Assembly (NCBI RefSeq): GCF_015832195.1
Contig: NC_052018.1
Coordinates: forward strand, 63,363,666 to 63,427,665
Direction of reading: 5' to 3'
DNA length: 64,000 nucleotides
Origin: Motacilla alba alba
Lineage: Eukaryota; Chordata; Aves; Passeriformes; Motacillidae
Position numbers and translations under genes: made by a program. A model generated the notes under the pieces. It made no database searches. It was not told where the DNA came from and was given only the letters and a program-made list of their open reading frames with translations. Positions 11,928 to 24,570 of the stretch are shown here, one piece after another (the stretch's first letter is position 1; every line of letters begins with the position of its first letter).

Positions 11928-14300
11928 CTAAAAGGAAAAAAAAAATTTACAAACTTATTAGGAATCCTGTAAATCCTTTGCACCATTCTGGCGTGTTCTC
12001 AGTTCTTCAGGAATGTCAGAACACTTCATAAATCCCAGTAGCCTGGAAATGCATAACTACAGGATAATCTAGGATTTTAGTTTAGAACAGATAAAGAGCC
12101 TCTGCACCTCTGCATTTTGAAGGGAAGAGAACAGAAGTTACAATCTTGTTACATTCCATACACAAATATAAGGAGCCAATCTCAAGTATGACAGATGAGG
12201 GAAGGTCAAGGAAGAGGAGGGTTGTTTCTTTTAAGGAATGAGCTTAAGCTGCCACAGAATCAGAGCAACTCACTAACATCACACATCTTCAGGGGCATTG
12301 CAACTTTCCATCGATGGCCTCAATCAAAATGGAACATCTGCCTTTAAGTTTCTCTCTGGAATATGTGGTAGATTTGCTTTCTTAAACCACACCACAGCTT
12401 TCTACATATGCTGGGAAGATATTGCAGACATGGTGTCTGAAAGGACAGCAGCTCCTGCATACTGGCTACTGAAAGCAGAACTGACCCAAACTATGCAAAT
12501 GACCTAAGGCAGTCAACATTTTTGCCATTCAAAATAATCCTGAGAATTTACTACACTGCTAAACCTATCCAGGGCACCTCTTTGCTGTGAAATGCAGCAA
12601 TTTGCACCAACGTGTACCAATGCCTTGCAACAGTTCAGCCATATGTGGCACAGCATACGGCAGCACTACAGTCACACACAACACTGCCTGGCTACAAAGC
12701 AAAGCACCCCAGGTTAACAACTGCAGATGCCTGAACGGTGTTTTGTGTGCAAAGCAGCATCAACACAATGAAACCTTTAGGTGTTGAACTCCTTAAGCAA
12801 AAACTGACATTGAGGTAAGCACAAGAAACTGCACATCACAGACAAAGCAAAGCATGAAATGCAGCCTCCATGCGTGCCAACAATGCAGCTGGAACAAAAG
12901 CCACTGAGAGCTTCTGGAGCTGAGCACGAGCTAAGAAGGGCTCAGTGAGCACTGAGACCCACTCTGTTGTTCAAGAAACTGGGATTTCTGCACTAGTATG
13001 AAAGTGGAGTTAAAAAATAGACATCTGAATGCATCACAAACTCTGCCTAAGAGAAAAACTTCCCCTCCTTACTTTTTTTTATTGAGTTAAAATAGGCAAG
13101 AGTGACATAGTTCCACTTCCTGACTCCTTATGATTTACCCAAGAGGCAAAAAAAACCTTTGCAGCAGTCTGATTTCTAGATCCAAAATTCACATGCAAAA
13201 AAATTGTTTCTTTTTAAGATGCAAAACTGAGCAAGCTCAATTGTCAGCATGGGTTTCAGGCAAAGCCCCAAGTGAACCACAGGTCCATCCCTAGTGCATG
13301 GTACCAGCAGCACTGCAGAGGGTATCGGCTGCAGACCAACAGGTGACATTGAAACTGGACATGGTGCCATGGGATCACCGCTGCGAAGGGCAGGGCAGCA
13401 AGGCTGCACAGCTGCAACTGCCTTGGGTGAACTCCACAAACGTCCGGATTTTGTTGGACTCCGCACTAAACAGATCATGTCAGCAAGGAAAATATGACCC
13501 ATCTCTTAGAGAGCTTACGCTCCCATTATTTGTCAGCCTGCCAGTTTTGATATTGGTCATCACAACGGCATCATTATCTTCTCTTTTAAAACGTTCTTAT
13601 GGCTTTAAAGGCTCTTTTTTACTTTCAGCTCTTTAAAATCACGTTGATTTCTAATAATTTCCATACATGCACATCATCGATATAAACAGCATTATTTAAA
13701 ATAAAAAAAGTTACATTCTACATTATTAGGCAAGACTTTTGAGATCGGAGGAGCGTGGCTGAGCAAGGAGTAGGGATGCTCGGTATTTCAAAACTTAAAT
13801 ACTTTATACTGTAGACGCTCAACACGGCAACTCTCAAAAGCGCACGCCAGCTATCAGTCTCTGCTACTCCTGACGCCAATACACTGCCGCAAGGCAATAT
13901 ATTGGTGGTATGGAAACTAAACTTCTCCTTTTTTGGCAGAAGCGCGCCGAACCGCTGCGAGCACACCGGCACACACACATCTGTCACCCACCGCGCCGCC
14001 TGTCCCCTCGCAGGCACCGATGGCCCCTGGGCCGGACCGCGCCGGGAGGCAGAGCGCCGCTCACTTCCCACATCCCGGCGGGATCCGGCTCCCGCCGCCG
14101 CCCGCGCAGGGAGCACCGGGAAGCGGGCCCCGCCCGGGCGAGCGGCACCGCACCCGCTGCCCCCGGCGTGGAGGGAGGGAAGGACGGCTCCCTGGGCCCG
14201 AGGGACGGACGGACGGACGGACGGACGAACGAACGAACGAACGGACGGACTGACTGGCTGGCTGGCTGTCCCCGACCCGCTCCCGCCCGCCGGCACTCAC
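11928..14300 (-). other. ABRACL: ABRACL intron 1 (2,373 bp)
   Basis: This intron separates the non-coding first exon from the ATG exon. The donor at 14300-14294 reads GTGAGTG on the minus strand and the acceptor AG is at 11929-11928. Its left two thirds are AT-rich with nothing recognisable. Its last 370 bp enter the CpG island and include the tetranucleotide repeat at 14203-14268. Confidence 0.75.
14203..14268. repeat. Tetranucleotide repeat (GGAC/GAAC/GGCT) in the ABRACL promoter region
   Basis: About 66 bp of back-to-back four-base units: GGAC copies, then GAAC copies, then GGAC again, then TGAC and TGGC/GGCT copies. The variants differ by single substitutions, which is typical of an ageing microsatellite. 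It lies about 30 bp inside intron 1 from the exon 1 donor. Confidence 0.95.
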
Positions 14301-14450
14301 CCGCTGCCGCTGCTGAGGCCGCTCGGAGCCGGCGGAGCCGTGGGGCAGCGCCGGGCGGGGCCGGGGCCGGCGAGGGGCGGGCGGAGGTGGCTCTGCCCCC
14401 CGCCTCCCGCGCGGAGCTCCCGCCGCCCCGGGGCGGCGCTCCCGGCCATC
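14301..14450 (-). other. ABRACL: ABRACL non-coding exon 1 (5' UTR; TSS end approximate)
   Basis: The minus strand reads GGCAGCGG then GTGAGTG, a strong splice donor whose last exon base is 14301. A non-coding first exon is required because exon 2 has only six bases before the ATG. Human ABRACL has the same layout. The 5' end is a guess: a YY1-type motif at 14443-14453 suggests a start close to 14,450. Confidence 0.65.
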
Positions 14451-14453
14451 TTG
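14443..14453 (-). promoter_or_regulatory. ABRACL: YY1-type site CAAGATGGCCG
   Basis: The minus strand reads CAAGATGGCCG, a close match to the YY1 core (AAGATGGC). In vertebrate CpG-island promoters such sites often lie just downstream of the transcription start, which fits the inferred exon 1. The motif is seen; binding is inferred. Confidence 0.5.
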
Positions 14454-17400
14454 GCTCCGCCGGCATGCCGTGAGGGCGGTGCGGTGCTGCTCTGCCCTGC
14501 CGGGACTTCTCTCCCCGTGCCGGGGTTAAATTCTTCCCGCGGCACCGACGTTAGTGATTTTGCTAGGTAAAAAGCCTGCCAAGGCTACCCCTTCGGCAGG
14601 TACTCCTCTTCCCGTGGGCCAGCTTTCTGTAATTTGGCATGTTGCCTCAGTCACTCTCCGTCACCGTCCCATCTCCGCTGGCTTCCCCGGGTGACATCAT
14701 GCCACATTCCTTCTGCCCCCCCCCACATTTATTTTCTCCTAGAAAACTAGTTCTCCTTCCAAAGAAAATGGACGAGCTAAATTTACCGTCGATTAAGTTG
14801 TGCTGCAGTCTATCTGTGTTGCCATTCAGCACCCATATCCCCGCACTCTACGCTGCAGAAAGGATGCCACTTAATTTTTTCTGTCTTGTATCATGGCATT
14901 CACTACTACTCTTGTCTCTCTTTCCCTCACAGAAGCGTTTATGTCCTCTCTCAAGGACTCAGGCATTTAAGCTGAGAGCTGCACCAACTCCTACAAAGCA
15001 ATGAAGCTGCCGTCAAGCCCCCAGCCAGAGTTAAGGCTCTTACCGAGGCTTTCCCAAAAATTCTCACTGCCACAGCTGAAGGCACTGCCGTTGCCGGCTG
15101 TCTCTCCCACCTCTTCATCAGGCATGACTGCCCCTAGAGCAGACTCGATAAAAAAAACTATTTCCAGCCCTGGCAATTCACAGTTTTCATGCTCTAGTTT
15201 CTGAAGGTGGGGCTCAGATCCTTTCTCAGACTGTGAGCTGTGCCATATGGGGCTGGTCCCTTATTACATTCTCCCATCCCAGGAGTGAGGAAGAATAAAT
15301 AGGTGATGGCACCTCAAACCACTGCAGAAAACTGCTAGGGCTCAAACCTGCAGCTAGATAAATTGATTTGCACAGTGGAAATGGTGCCAAGAAGTTCACA
15401 TTTTTATCACTCCAGGGATTGTAGTCCGAGCCCATTTCTTTTCCAAGGGATTTTTTGGATGGTGTTTTCATTAAAAGATTAACTCTTCCATTGAATAATC
15501 ACTATTGATCAGTTACAGAATCTTTGGTAGTTAAAAAAAACCCCAAAACCATACTGCTTTCGGGTTTCGATATGCCATCAAAATATTTTCTGGAACAGAT
15601 TAGATATTATGATGATTTCACATCAGTAAGGGGTGCTCTTTGCAAAAAACAAACCTTGATAGTTAGGAAAACAAGATTAAAAGGTTACATTCCTAAGTTG
15701 CTAAGAAAATAAATTAAATTTAAATCTATCTGAATTGGATCGAAAGACATTGAAAATTCCCAGGAGAATGTAGTATCTGAAGAGCACTGATGCTCTTTGC
15801 ATATGATACCATATGTGCCTACTGCTTTTCTAAGGTCTTTGTTATATTGGCTGACAAAATGCTAAATTGGCTGCTAAATGCTAAATGCTATGGTAAAAAA
15901 AAAAAAAAAGTAGTTTTTAAAGGTAGATCTGAGATAAAGCTTCTAAAGGTGAATCTGATTAGTATGTTACCAAATACATCAAAGATTCCAGTTATTTAGC
16001 AATATAGAATAAAAGTGCTTATCTTCTGGTTTTATTGTTAAATACATGCTTTCAGTTGCGCATAATCTAGATTTCTTAATCATCAAAAAACCTCATTACA
16101 TTTGCACAAATAATGTAGGCCTTTGCATAATGTGATTTTTATTATGGATAATTTGTTTAATCAAGTAATAGTTTGTGACTTTTCAGACTAAACGTAACAT
16201 TATTATACTGATGATGAAATCTACATTAAACATTCTTTTCAGTTTTGACTTATAGACCCTAATTTATAAGAAGCATCAACTCTATATCTGAGAAAGATGA
16301 ACAAAACTCTGCAATTCCTCATCTTATTTTCTTTTAGCACATGTTTTTGAGTAAGCCTAATATATTTTTTAATACTGTCTTTTGAAAAGGAAGTGTTATA
16401 CCCAAGTATTTGTCTCCAGGCATCAGGAGATTATTGAAGCAGTTTTGTTACTATTTCTGTCATGACCCTTCCTAGTCATGTAATGTTAAAATAGGTTGAT
16501 AAGAAATCAAAACCATCTGTTACCATGACAGTTAAGGTAACAGATACTGCCAAAGTACAAAAATTGGCTAGGCAACATCAGAACTCAATGACTGATTGTG
16601 TCATTACAGGGGCAGCAGCAGTGAGCAGGAAACATGATAATTATGGAGATGGTGATTTCTCATCATTCTGTTTCCACAAATTGATGCTGTTTTAAAAATG
16701 AAAGAAGTGCAAAATTGTCCTTTACAACCTCACAGGACAGACATGGAAATATTGCTCATACATATTTCATATAACTGAAGGTGAAGGTCATCATCCGACT
16801 CATTATTCATTATGCATTTTAGCTGTGTAAGAGTGCTCCCTAAAACTCAAGAGATTCTGCCTTAAAACAGACTATTCTGATTTGACCTTCCTTGGCATCT
16901 CACTTCATTGTTGCTGTCCCCCCAGATGCCCATGAAGGCAGCCAAACAGAGGAATTATGCACGACGTAAAAAACATCGCTTGAGAACAATACAGTAGACA
17001 TGCAGCATCTGATCAAACCATCAATTTAACTGGACATTTTGCCTCCAGCAGGGACCAAGAGAAGGCATTTGGAAAACAGTGCAATCAATGAAAACTATCG
17101 GTTTTTCTCCTGGCTCCTGGCACTTACTGGAGCAAGTAATTATTCTATCTTCTCCTTTCTCCATCACACTCTCTAATTTGATCTCATATAGGATGAATGT
17201 GTCTCCATGTTGCTGATGCTTCTTGTTTCTCTTTATAATTTTTCAAACAATTCTGTGTTAGTTTCTGGGATTGAAGTAGCAGAACTGTCAGTATTACTCA
17301 GCATGTGAGTATAGTATATACAAAAGATGTAAGGATGTTTTCTGTTTTGTTCTCACTCTCAATAATAAAAATTCCCAACATTTTACTTGACTTTTTGAAA

Positions 17401-20236
17401 AGTCCTAAGCAATATGCACAATGGTTTCAAAAGCTATTTCCAGAGTGGTAGTAATTAATTGTTCTGTTACAGATAATTAGGATTACTCTCCCCACTTTGC
17501 ATTTTTCAGTACCATCAGGTATTTTACTGTGTAATTTAAAATAGGATCACACAAACTTCATCACCTCTTTTCCCATGTCTTCAATGGCAGCTTTGAACAG
17601 CACAGAAGGTCTCAACAGAAATGGTACTAAGAGCACACTGGTAATTAGTAACCTCTCTCAGTCATGACTATCAGTTGACTACCAGCTTTACCTCTTTGTC
17701 TCCTTCTACCTTTCAGCTGTTCATTGATTCAGAATGGAATCTGAATAGCTTCTCACCCCATGAGAAATTAGCTTTATAGAAGTACTTAATGTTTACAGTA
17801 AACATGTGGTAAACATATTTGTTGTTACAGGTTTGTCTAGAGACAGGTGTGTAACACCATTAGGGCCAAGCCTGAAAAATTGAGGGGAAAGTTACAATGT
17901 CATTTGCTAGGTAATGGCCATTTATATTGTTTTCCAGCACATATTAACTAGACAGTGTCACTTTACTAGTACATATTGATAACCCATACTGTTCTTGTTT
18001 TGTATAATAATGTTCTTTTTCATTTTTGTTGTATTATATGTGCTTATGCATAGGCAGGCATATGCATCACGTGCACACACAGTATTTTCTGTGGAGATCC
18101 TCCCCAGCTAAAAACCATCAGGACTGACACCATGATTGCAGATTTCACTGTTAGATGAGATCATCCTAACAGCCTTCTTACATAATCCAGGTCTTACTTT
18201 CGTCTTAGAACACATTTTTGTTTGACATGTTGATTTAGTAGAGACATCAATTCCTGCTGCATGTGCCTGTGTCCCATCCCTTTGCTTTAACACCAGTAAC
18301 TTGTACCTCTTCAAAGTGCCAGATTCTCCTTACTGTCTCCAAAGGTGGATGGAAACTGTGGTGCTGTGATTCAAACAGGAGCGTGTGGATGTGTCCGGTC
18401 TTAGCCCAGCCCCGTCAGGTCACTGTGCCATCGACCTGGCCTGAGTCTCTTCTCACCATGGGTGTATTGCACCCATTGCATGGGTGTGCTGTAGGGTTAT
18501 GACTCAAAAGCTACATCAGCCCAGGTCTTAAAAGTCTACATATGATTTAAAGATTTCAAGTGGTAGAGGACCTACTACGTCCCTTATTCCTGTGGACTTT
18601 GTAACCCCACAGAAAATGTAAGATATCTGTTTCTTGAACATGACAGGGTCCTTGGGTACAATCAAAATTAAAATTCAAGTCAATGCTGTTATAGAAAGCT
18701 GAGGTAATATGGATATTAGGGGCAGTCAGAAGAATGGCCGTATTTTTTGAGACAAGCCAATCAATGAGGAAAACAGCACTCCATATCCAAAGCATCTTCA
18801 TAGTTTTTGATCCAATCATTGTCTTCCTTGACTACTCCCTCTGCCATAAGTCAGCAGTTGTTTCAAGGGAGAAAATAATTTAACCAAAATGAAAAGAATA
18901 GTGATGCTCTGGAAAACTTTCCATGAATTTTCATGTAGAGCCACATTTAGAAATATTAATTGTACAGGCTCTTAACTTTACTTTTCCTATAATGACCAAA
19001 AAAGACCAAATCAAAAGAGAATAATAGAAAAAAACATCAGCACTTTATCTTTTTTACTCTCTATGAGTTGAAAAAGTAACTTAGCAAAACATAAATATTT
19101 CTTTTAATGTAAAAGCAAATATGCCAGACCAGCCTTAGAACAAGAGAAACTACAAATATAAACACAGTGACTGCTGACAATGTTGGTTCTTGAATGAGTA
19201 CTTCAGTTGAGGTAGATGGAATGATTCACTTAAGCTCACTGATGTCTGTCCAAGAGAGAGGAGTTATTTCAGGAATGGCCTCAGTGCGTCACAGCCTTCT
19301 TATTATTCACTAGGTGCCTCAAACAATATAATGCTTCTGCTTCCTAAATTTAGCATGTAGACCTCTACTACAGTGGAGTAGAAAACAGGAGTAGTTAAAA
19401 TCTTGAAGTAAATCACTGAAATTACTTGTTCCACCCCTAAACCAAGAGTAAACCTCTGCATGAAATGACAGAAAGATGCTGTATCAATACAAGCTAAAAG
19501 ACAGCTGTACAACATTAGTTATGTGTCTGAGAGCAGTTACTTGAAAATTGTAAGGTTGAGCCAAAGCCTTTCTAAACAGGCACAGAGTCAAAATTAGTCA
19601 GGGGGTGATGCTTTTCTGCACCACCAGACATGAAGTAAAGAGTATGTGCATGAATGTTTTGAGAGAGCAGCGTATCAAACAGTGTTTGGAGACAGTTTAC
19701 AAAGAGAAAAAAAAAGTATAAACAGCTGATTTTATGTACTGTGCTTTAGATTGTTCTTTGTTATAAGAGCTGAATATTTGAGAGAGAGCTACATGAAGAC
19801 TAAATACTTTCTCATATTCCTGGTGTCAAAAAATCTGGCAAGGAAACAGCAGCACATCTCCTGATCTCCAGATAGCATGGGAACAGCTGAATCATTCAGA
19901 CCCTCTGTCCTCTTGTTTGGTATGCATCATGAAAAAAATCACCTCCCTTTCTCCTTTCCCTCTACATATATACATACATATACTGATATTTCGGGAGTTT
20001 TTCAGAAAACCAAAAATACAGGCTTTCCACAAAAGATGTCAAATAATGGCAGCAGAGATGACACTTACATTAATATGGAATTACTGTTCACATTCATATC
20101 AAATACAGTTGTAGTTGTAATATCTTTATTTATTGGTTTCATATAAATTTCCTTCCTAAAGCTCAGGCATTTATCATGAGTCATGACAGACGTACATCAA
20201 ATCTTTTCCTGAAGGAAATCTTATTGAAATGGAACT

Positions 20237-20266
20237 GTGGATTTGCATTTGTGGATTTGCATTTGT
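20237..20266. repeat. 14-bp tandem duplication carrying two octamer (ATTTGCAT) motifs
   Basis: The unit GTGGATTTGCATTT is repeated exactly at 20237-20250 and 20251-20264. Each copy contains ATTTGCAT, the reverse of the ATGCAAAT octamer bound by POU/Oct factors. The 14-bp spacing is seen directly; any regulatory role is speculative. Confidence 0.85.
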
Positions 20267-21439
20267 CAGAATGCATTTACTTAGCATATGAAATTGTGTC
20301 ATGGCAAAAGTCATCACAGCAGGTTTTTTTTAATTGGTGAAATGTCAAGACCTGCTGACCATGCAATCATGGTTCACAGAAGTTTACAGTTGGCTAAAAA
20401 CAGGGAAGAAAACTTTCTTTATTGCTGGATTCATGACAGTTAATGATCACTTAATTCAAGATTCCTGTTCATAAGCATTTTTAAGGTTTGTAATTTTGCT
20501 TATCTGCATTCCAGGTACTTAGCTGAAAAACAGTGCTTATAGTGCAAATCACACCATTTGAATCTGATAATATTTGCAACTGCACTGAATTTATATTATA
20601 TTTTTAAGTCACATACAGAAACACTTTATTGTTTCCTGCATATGGGGAAGTGTATTTTTTTTAGGGTAAGATCTGTGCACAATCTGCCTTTTAGGAATTC
20701 TTTTCTGGCTTCAAGATACAATGCCAGCACTGGAATCCAAATGAGGTTCAAATTCACGTGTCATCAAATTTTATTAATTTTCACTGGCACTGCAGCCACA
20801 AGTCATTTGATCCTAAATAATTTGATTTCCTGCTGTGTGAAACTGCAAGAGAGAACAACGATCAGACTCCCAGCATGGTTTCCCAGGAAGCACTGGCAGC
20901 GGTCTTGCATATTGACCTAATAGCCCAGGAGGATTTCTGTGATGATGAAGAAGGTTAAACTGTGTGTTGATTTCAGAGAGGAGATAAATATCTACCAGGG
21001 AAGTACTATAAGAATATCAAATTAATTTGTGCTTTTATCTATGCCACATGGTTTGATTATAAATGGGACAATTTTCTCCTGCATCTAACACCTAAGTTTT
21101 ATGAATTTTTCATCTGCAAAGTGAATTGCAATTGTATATCCCAAGCTTCTGGGATAAGTCTTATTCTTTCTTATTTTCCTAGAGGAAATTATGTCCAAGG
21201 ATATCTGACATATAGCAGAAGCTTAGATTTAAAAATACAGGTAAGGAAAATATATGACCATCCTTTTGTTCAGTTTATAGTTATCCTATGTGATTGTGTT
21301 ACATGTACATGAATAATATTTGCCTCTGAAGGTATTGTGATGTCATATTTTGAAGCCAATATTATTTGTTCTCTGTCACACAAATAACACAGATGGATCC
21401 CACTTCCTTTATGTTTACTGAAAGATGCACAAAAGCTGT

Positions 21440-21636
21440 CTTGCACACAGGCAAGTGTTTTCTCTGTGAATAGTTACAGAAACTTCTCAATGCACTTCCT
21501 CTGAATCCAAGCCTTCCTTAAGTAAGTTTACACCAACTTGTTCTTACAGTTTCCTGCCTCCGTTTTTCACAATGCATCATTCAAAAAAGCAAGGGTTTGC
21601 CACTTGGAGTGCATCATCACTATGCAGTGTATTAGG
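21440..21636. repeat. Direct duplication, left copy
   Basis: This stretch resembles 22205-22411, about 770 bp to the right. The clearest part starts TTGTTCTTACAGTTTCCTGC at 21538 and runs through TCATTCAAAAAAGCAA and TTTGCCACTT to GAGTGCATCATC, with scattered substitutions. The 100 bp before it show weaker similarity. It could be a local duplication or two copies of an unrecognised repeat. Confidence 0.75.
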
Positions 21637-21929
21637 AACCAGCACATTACTCCACTGTGAACAGTTAATCTCCCTTTTGACTTTAATGGAATCTTGTAAA
21701 ACATTATTAGATGACATGAAAGTAGGCTTCTGTTGATTGGTGAATTTGGCAGAAATGATGAGGGTGATGAGGAGGCTGATGATTCCAGAATTTGTGTCTC
21801 TATTGCTGCTCTAAAATCCAGAAATAACTGTAATTACAGTGCTAACAGGAAACAGAAATTGGAGGGGTAGGTTTGGTTTTTTTTCTTCAAACAATCGATT
21901 GTATCACAGAGCTAGCAAAGTGAGTCAGT

Positions 21930-21950
21930 GTTAACTAATAATTAGTTAAC
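21930..21950. other. 21-bp perfect palindrome with HNF1/homeodomain-like half sites
   Basis: GTTAACTAAT, one central A, then ATTAGTTAAC form a perfect 10+1+10 inverted repeat. Each arm carries GTTAAC and a TAAT/ATTA core. A further GTTAAC lies just to the right. It may be a binding site for a dimeric homeodomain protein, or chance in AT-rich DNA. Confidence 0.8.
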
Positions 21951-22204
21951 AGTGTTAACAAATACAAAGGCTCAGTATTAACTGCTTGCATATAGCAAAT
22001 AGTCATCAATAAAGACTTGGTATGTTGGTTAACTGGTTACTACAGATCAAAATGTTTCCATCACAGAGGCAAGCAGAAGGCTTGAGACTAGTATCTCCCA
22101 CCAGAAGAAATGAAGGCATTGTTTTGTTTACTCAGTTTCTGAGGAATACATATCCTTTATTTCATTACTGGGAAATAGAGCTTGTATATGTTCCCAAGTT
22201 AAAA

Positions 22205-22411
22205 CTGACTGCACAGGCTATTTTTCTCACGGGTCAGATGTGAGGAAACAGAACCATTTCACTTCCTTCATAATCTCTATATAAAGAGAAGAGGAAAAGA
22301 GGACCAGACCTATTGTTCTTACAGTTTCCTGCATCCTTTTCCACTATGCCTCATTCAAAAAAAGCAATGGTTTGCCACTTTGAGTGCATCATCTTGATTT
22401 AGTGTATTTGG
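22205..22411. repeat. Direct duplication, right copy
   Basis: This is the partner of 21440-21636. The best-conserved part begins at 22313 with TTGTTCTTACAGTTTCCTGC and ends with GAGTGCATCATC and AGTGTATTTGG. Both copies are in the same orientation. Confidence 0.75.
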
Positions 22412-22727
22412 ATATCTAATAATATATATGTGGTTTTTCCAGTACATTGACAATATCAGAAAAACCCTTATTGATAAAAAGGTTGTATGTGAAAGGTAGC
22501 TTCTGAGTTTGTTGGAGGGGTTCCATGTAAAGTATTGTAGATCTGCATTAAAAGTGTTCTCTTTCTTCCAAGTTAATAAGATCAAACTACACAAATAAAT
22601 AATCTGACCAAAAATATCAATAAACTATTTTTGGGTTTCCTTTTCTCAGCTGTTTTTCCTAAGTCTTCAGTCAATTGAGGGGCTAGAGTACTATGATTAA
22701 ATATAAACAAGAGAAAGGTTTTGAGTT

Positions 22728-22800
22728 CTAGAATCATAGAAGCATTTAGGTTGAAAAAGACCTCTAAGTTCTTCAAGTCCATCATTACAAAACACATTTG
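22728..22800 (-). mobile_element. CR1 LINE 3' end fragment
   Basis: The plus strand reads TAGAATCATAGAAGCATTTAGG then TTGAAAAAGACCTCTAAG and TCAAGTCCATCATTAC, the reverse complement of a CR1 tail. Similarity fades to the right, so the left end is firm and the right end approximate. Confidence 0.8.
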
Positions 22801-24359
22801 GTGCACTCTTGGCCACCCTAGTCCCAGGCTTTTTACCAGGGCTGCAACAACTCTTCTTGAAATGGACTGGGGAGTGGAACAAGAAATTTCTGTTCTCACT
22901 CTGTAGATAAGCTGTAGATGGAGATGTGGGGAAGCAAGCATGAGCCCACTGTGTGCTCCTGGCAAGCCCTGCTTTGCTCTCCAGTGCTATTCCTCCTATC
23001 TCTATGACATCCTCTACTAATGAATTGCAGGGATCGTGCCTGAGGCTTGCCCTCACTGTCTCTCAGCCGTTTGGAAGACACCTATAAAAAGAAGCACTAC
23101 CCAGACATTTCCCATGAAGAAACCCCCTAGTACATCAGTCCATGGGTCATGAGAGGATGAGGAGGCTGAGATAATCTGCAACATTTTGGTTTCTGTTCAG
23201 GCTAAGAGATCTAGACTGCTACCTTAGCCAGGTAGCAACAGTGCTTAGGTTCTTGCAAAGAATCAGCATTGCCTTTTATCACAAATGGTTTTTGATCTAC
23301 TGGGGAGTACAGAAGAGATAAGAATTCAGGACATAGCCCTTCAGTCAGAGAGGTGACTGTACATTCTAATAGCTTCCTGATTTAATTATTTCTATAAGGG
23401 AGTCAAAACTGCTTTAGCCTAAAAGAAAAGGCACATGGGAAGAATAATGATGCAAAGTGCTGCTTTTCTTCACCTTTTATTTCATATTCCAGTATAAGAG
23501 AGATATATGCACTCAGGAGTATTCTCTCTCCTCTGTCAAAGACACAAATTCTGGAAAATTACTTTGGTGGAAAGCACACACAAGTTGACAGTTCAATGAA
23601 AAAATGCATGGATAGCAAAAGATGCAATAATCTCTCTGTATTTATGCACATATATCCATTACATCCTGCCAGTCTATAACAGACTCATTTTATGATTAAT
23701 TTAAAGGACTGTAAGATCTGAACTTTTGTTTTTTTTATTTTCCTAAAGGAACAGGGAGAAATAAAGTACTTGGCAATGAATCCACTTAGAAAGTTGTAGC
23801 ACTATGTACGCTTAGGCCAAATTGTACCAAATATAGAGCCGCTAAAATGACTGGAACAGAACATGATGTTTCAAAAATAAAGAGATTGCATTTATTTGGA
23901 ACACTTGAATGTGTGTTAATTAAGTGTATTTCCACTCTGCTCAAATCATGGGTTTAGTTCAAATAACTTTTATTGATTTTACATTACAGGACTGTCATTA
24001 GCATTTGCTAACTGCGTCAAGTTTAGATGGTAATAGCTTCTCTTCAGGAATTATTTATACACTGACAGGAAAACTACATCCTTCTTCTCTGACATCTTGA
24101 GAGTCTCAATGAAAACAGAAGAAGTTTCAGTTCTGTGTCTATTTTACATATTTTACTGTCAAATTCAAAAAATGGGGTCTGTGAATGGTTTCTGTGTAGT
24201 ACAATGAAAATGCCACTGTGTTTTGAAATCAAGTTCTGCTGTCAAGTATACCGAGGTAAGTACAAAGTTATGCTCCTCAATGTGATGGAATTATCCTAGA
24301 TTTTATAAGAATACACATGAGCTGGGGATGTATAGGTGAGGTCAATGATCAAAGGAGAT

Positions 24360-24570
24360 GGGAATTTGGCTGTGGGGGTCTTGGTCAGCTGCTGGAAGGC
24401 AGCCACAGCCAGGGCCAACCTTGTCCCAAGGGAGCTGCCTTCATCCCAGGTTCTGCTGCGGGACCTGGCCAGAGCTGCAGTCCCTCTGCATTGCTGCCCT
24501 GCATGGGCTGTGGGCTGCTGGTGCAGACCCCGCTGTCCTGCCCACTGCCCGGGCTGGGGTGGCAGCATGG
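24360..24570. other. GC-rich patch in AT-rich intergenic DNA
   Basis: About 210 bp are clearly richer in G+C than the flanks and rich in CTGC/GCTG words but not strongly in CpG. Frames are open on both strands, as expected for such composition. I do not recognise a repeat family or gene; an inserted retroelement piece or an old exon are both possible. Confidence 0.45.

Larger units (their letters stand above)
13930..14560 (-). promoter_or_regulatory. ABRACL: CpG-island promoter of ABRACL
   Basis: This is an abrupt switch from AT-rich DNA to about 630 bp that is very rich in G+C and in CpG. It contains GC boxes (for example GGGCGGGGCCGGGGCCGG) and no TATA box. It covers the inferred non-coding first exon. 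Long open frames on both strands are a by-product of the missing AT-rich stop codons and are not called as genes. Confidence 0.85.

Noticed and set aside
13718..14570. Long overlapping open frames on both strands (up to about 220 codons) in the ABRACL CpG island
   Set aside because: All lie in extreme GC-rich DNA where stop codons are rare. Translations are low-complexity Arg/Pro/Ala/Gly/Ser and include the tetranucleotide repeat; none resembles a known protein.
22582..23081. Overlapping minus-strand open frames of 119-127 codons
   Set aside because: They overlap the CR1 fragment at 22728-22800 and show no family similarity; frames differ from each other and none has gene structure.
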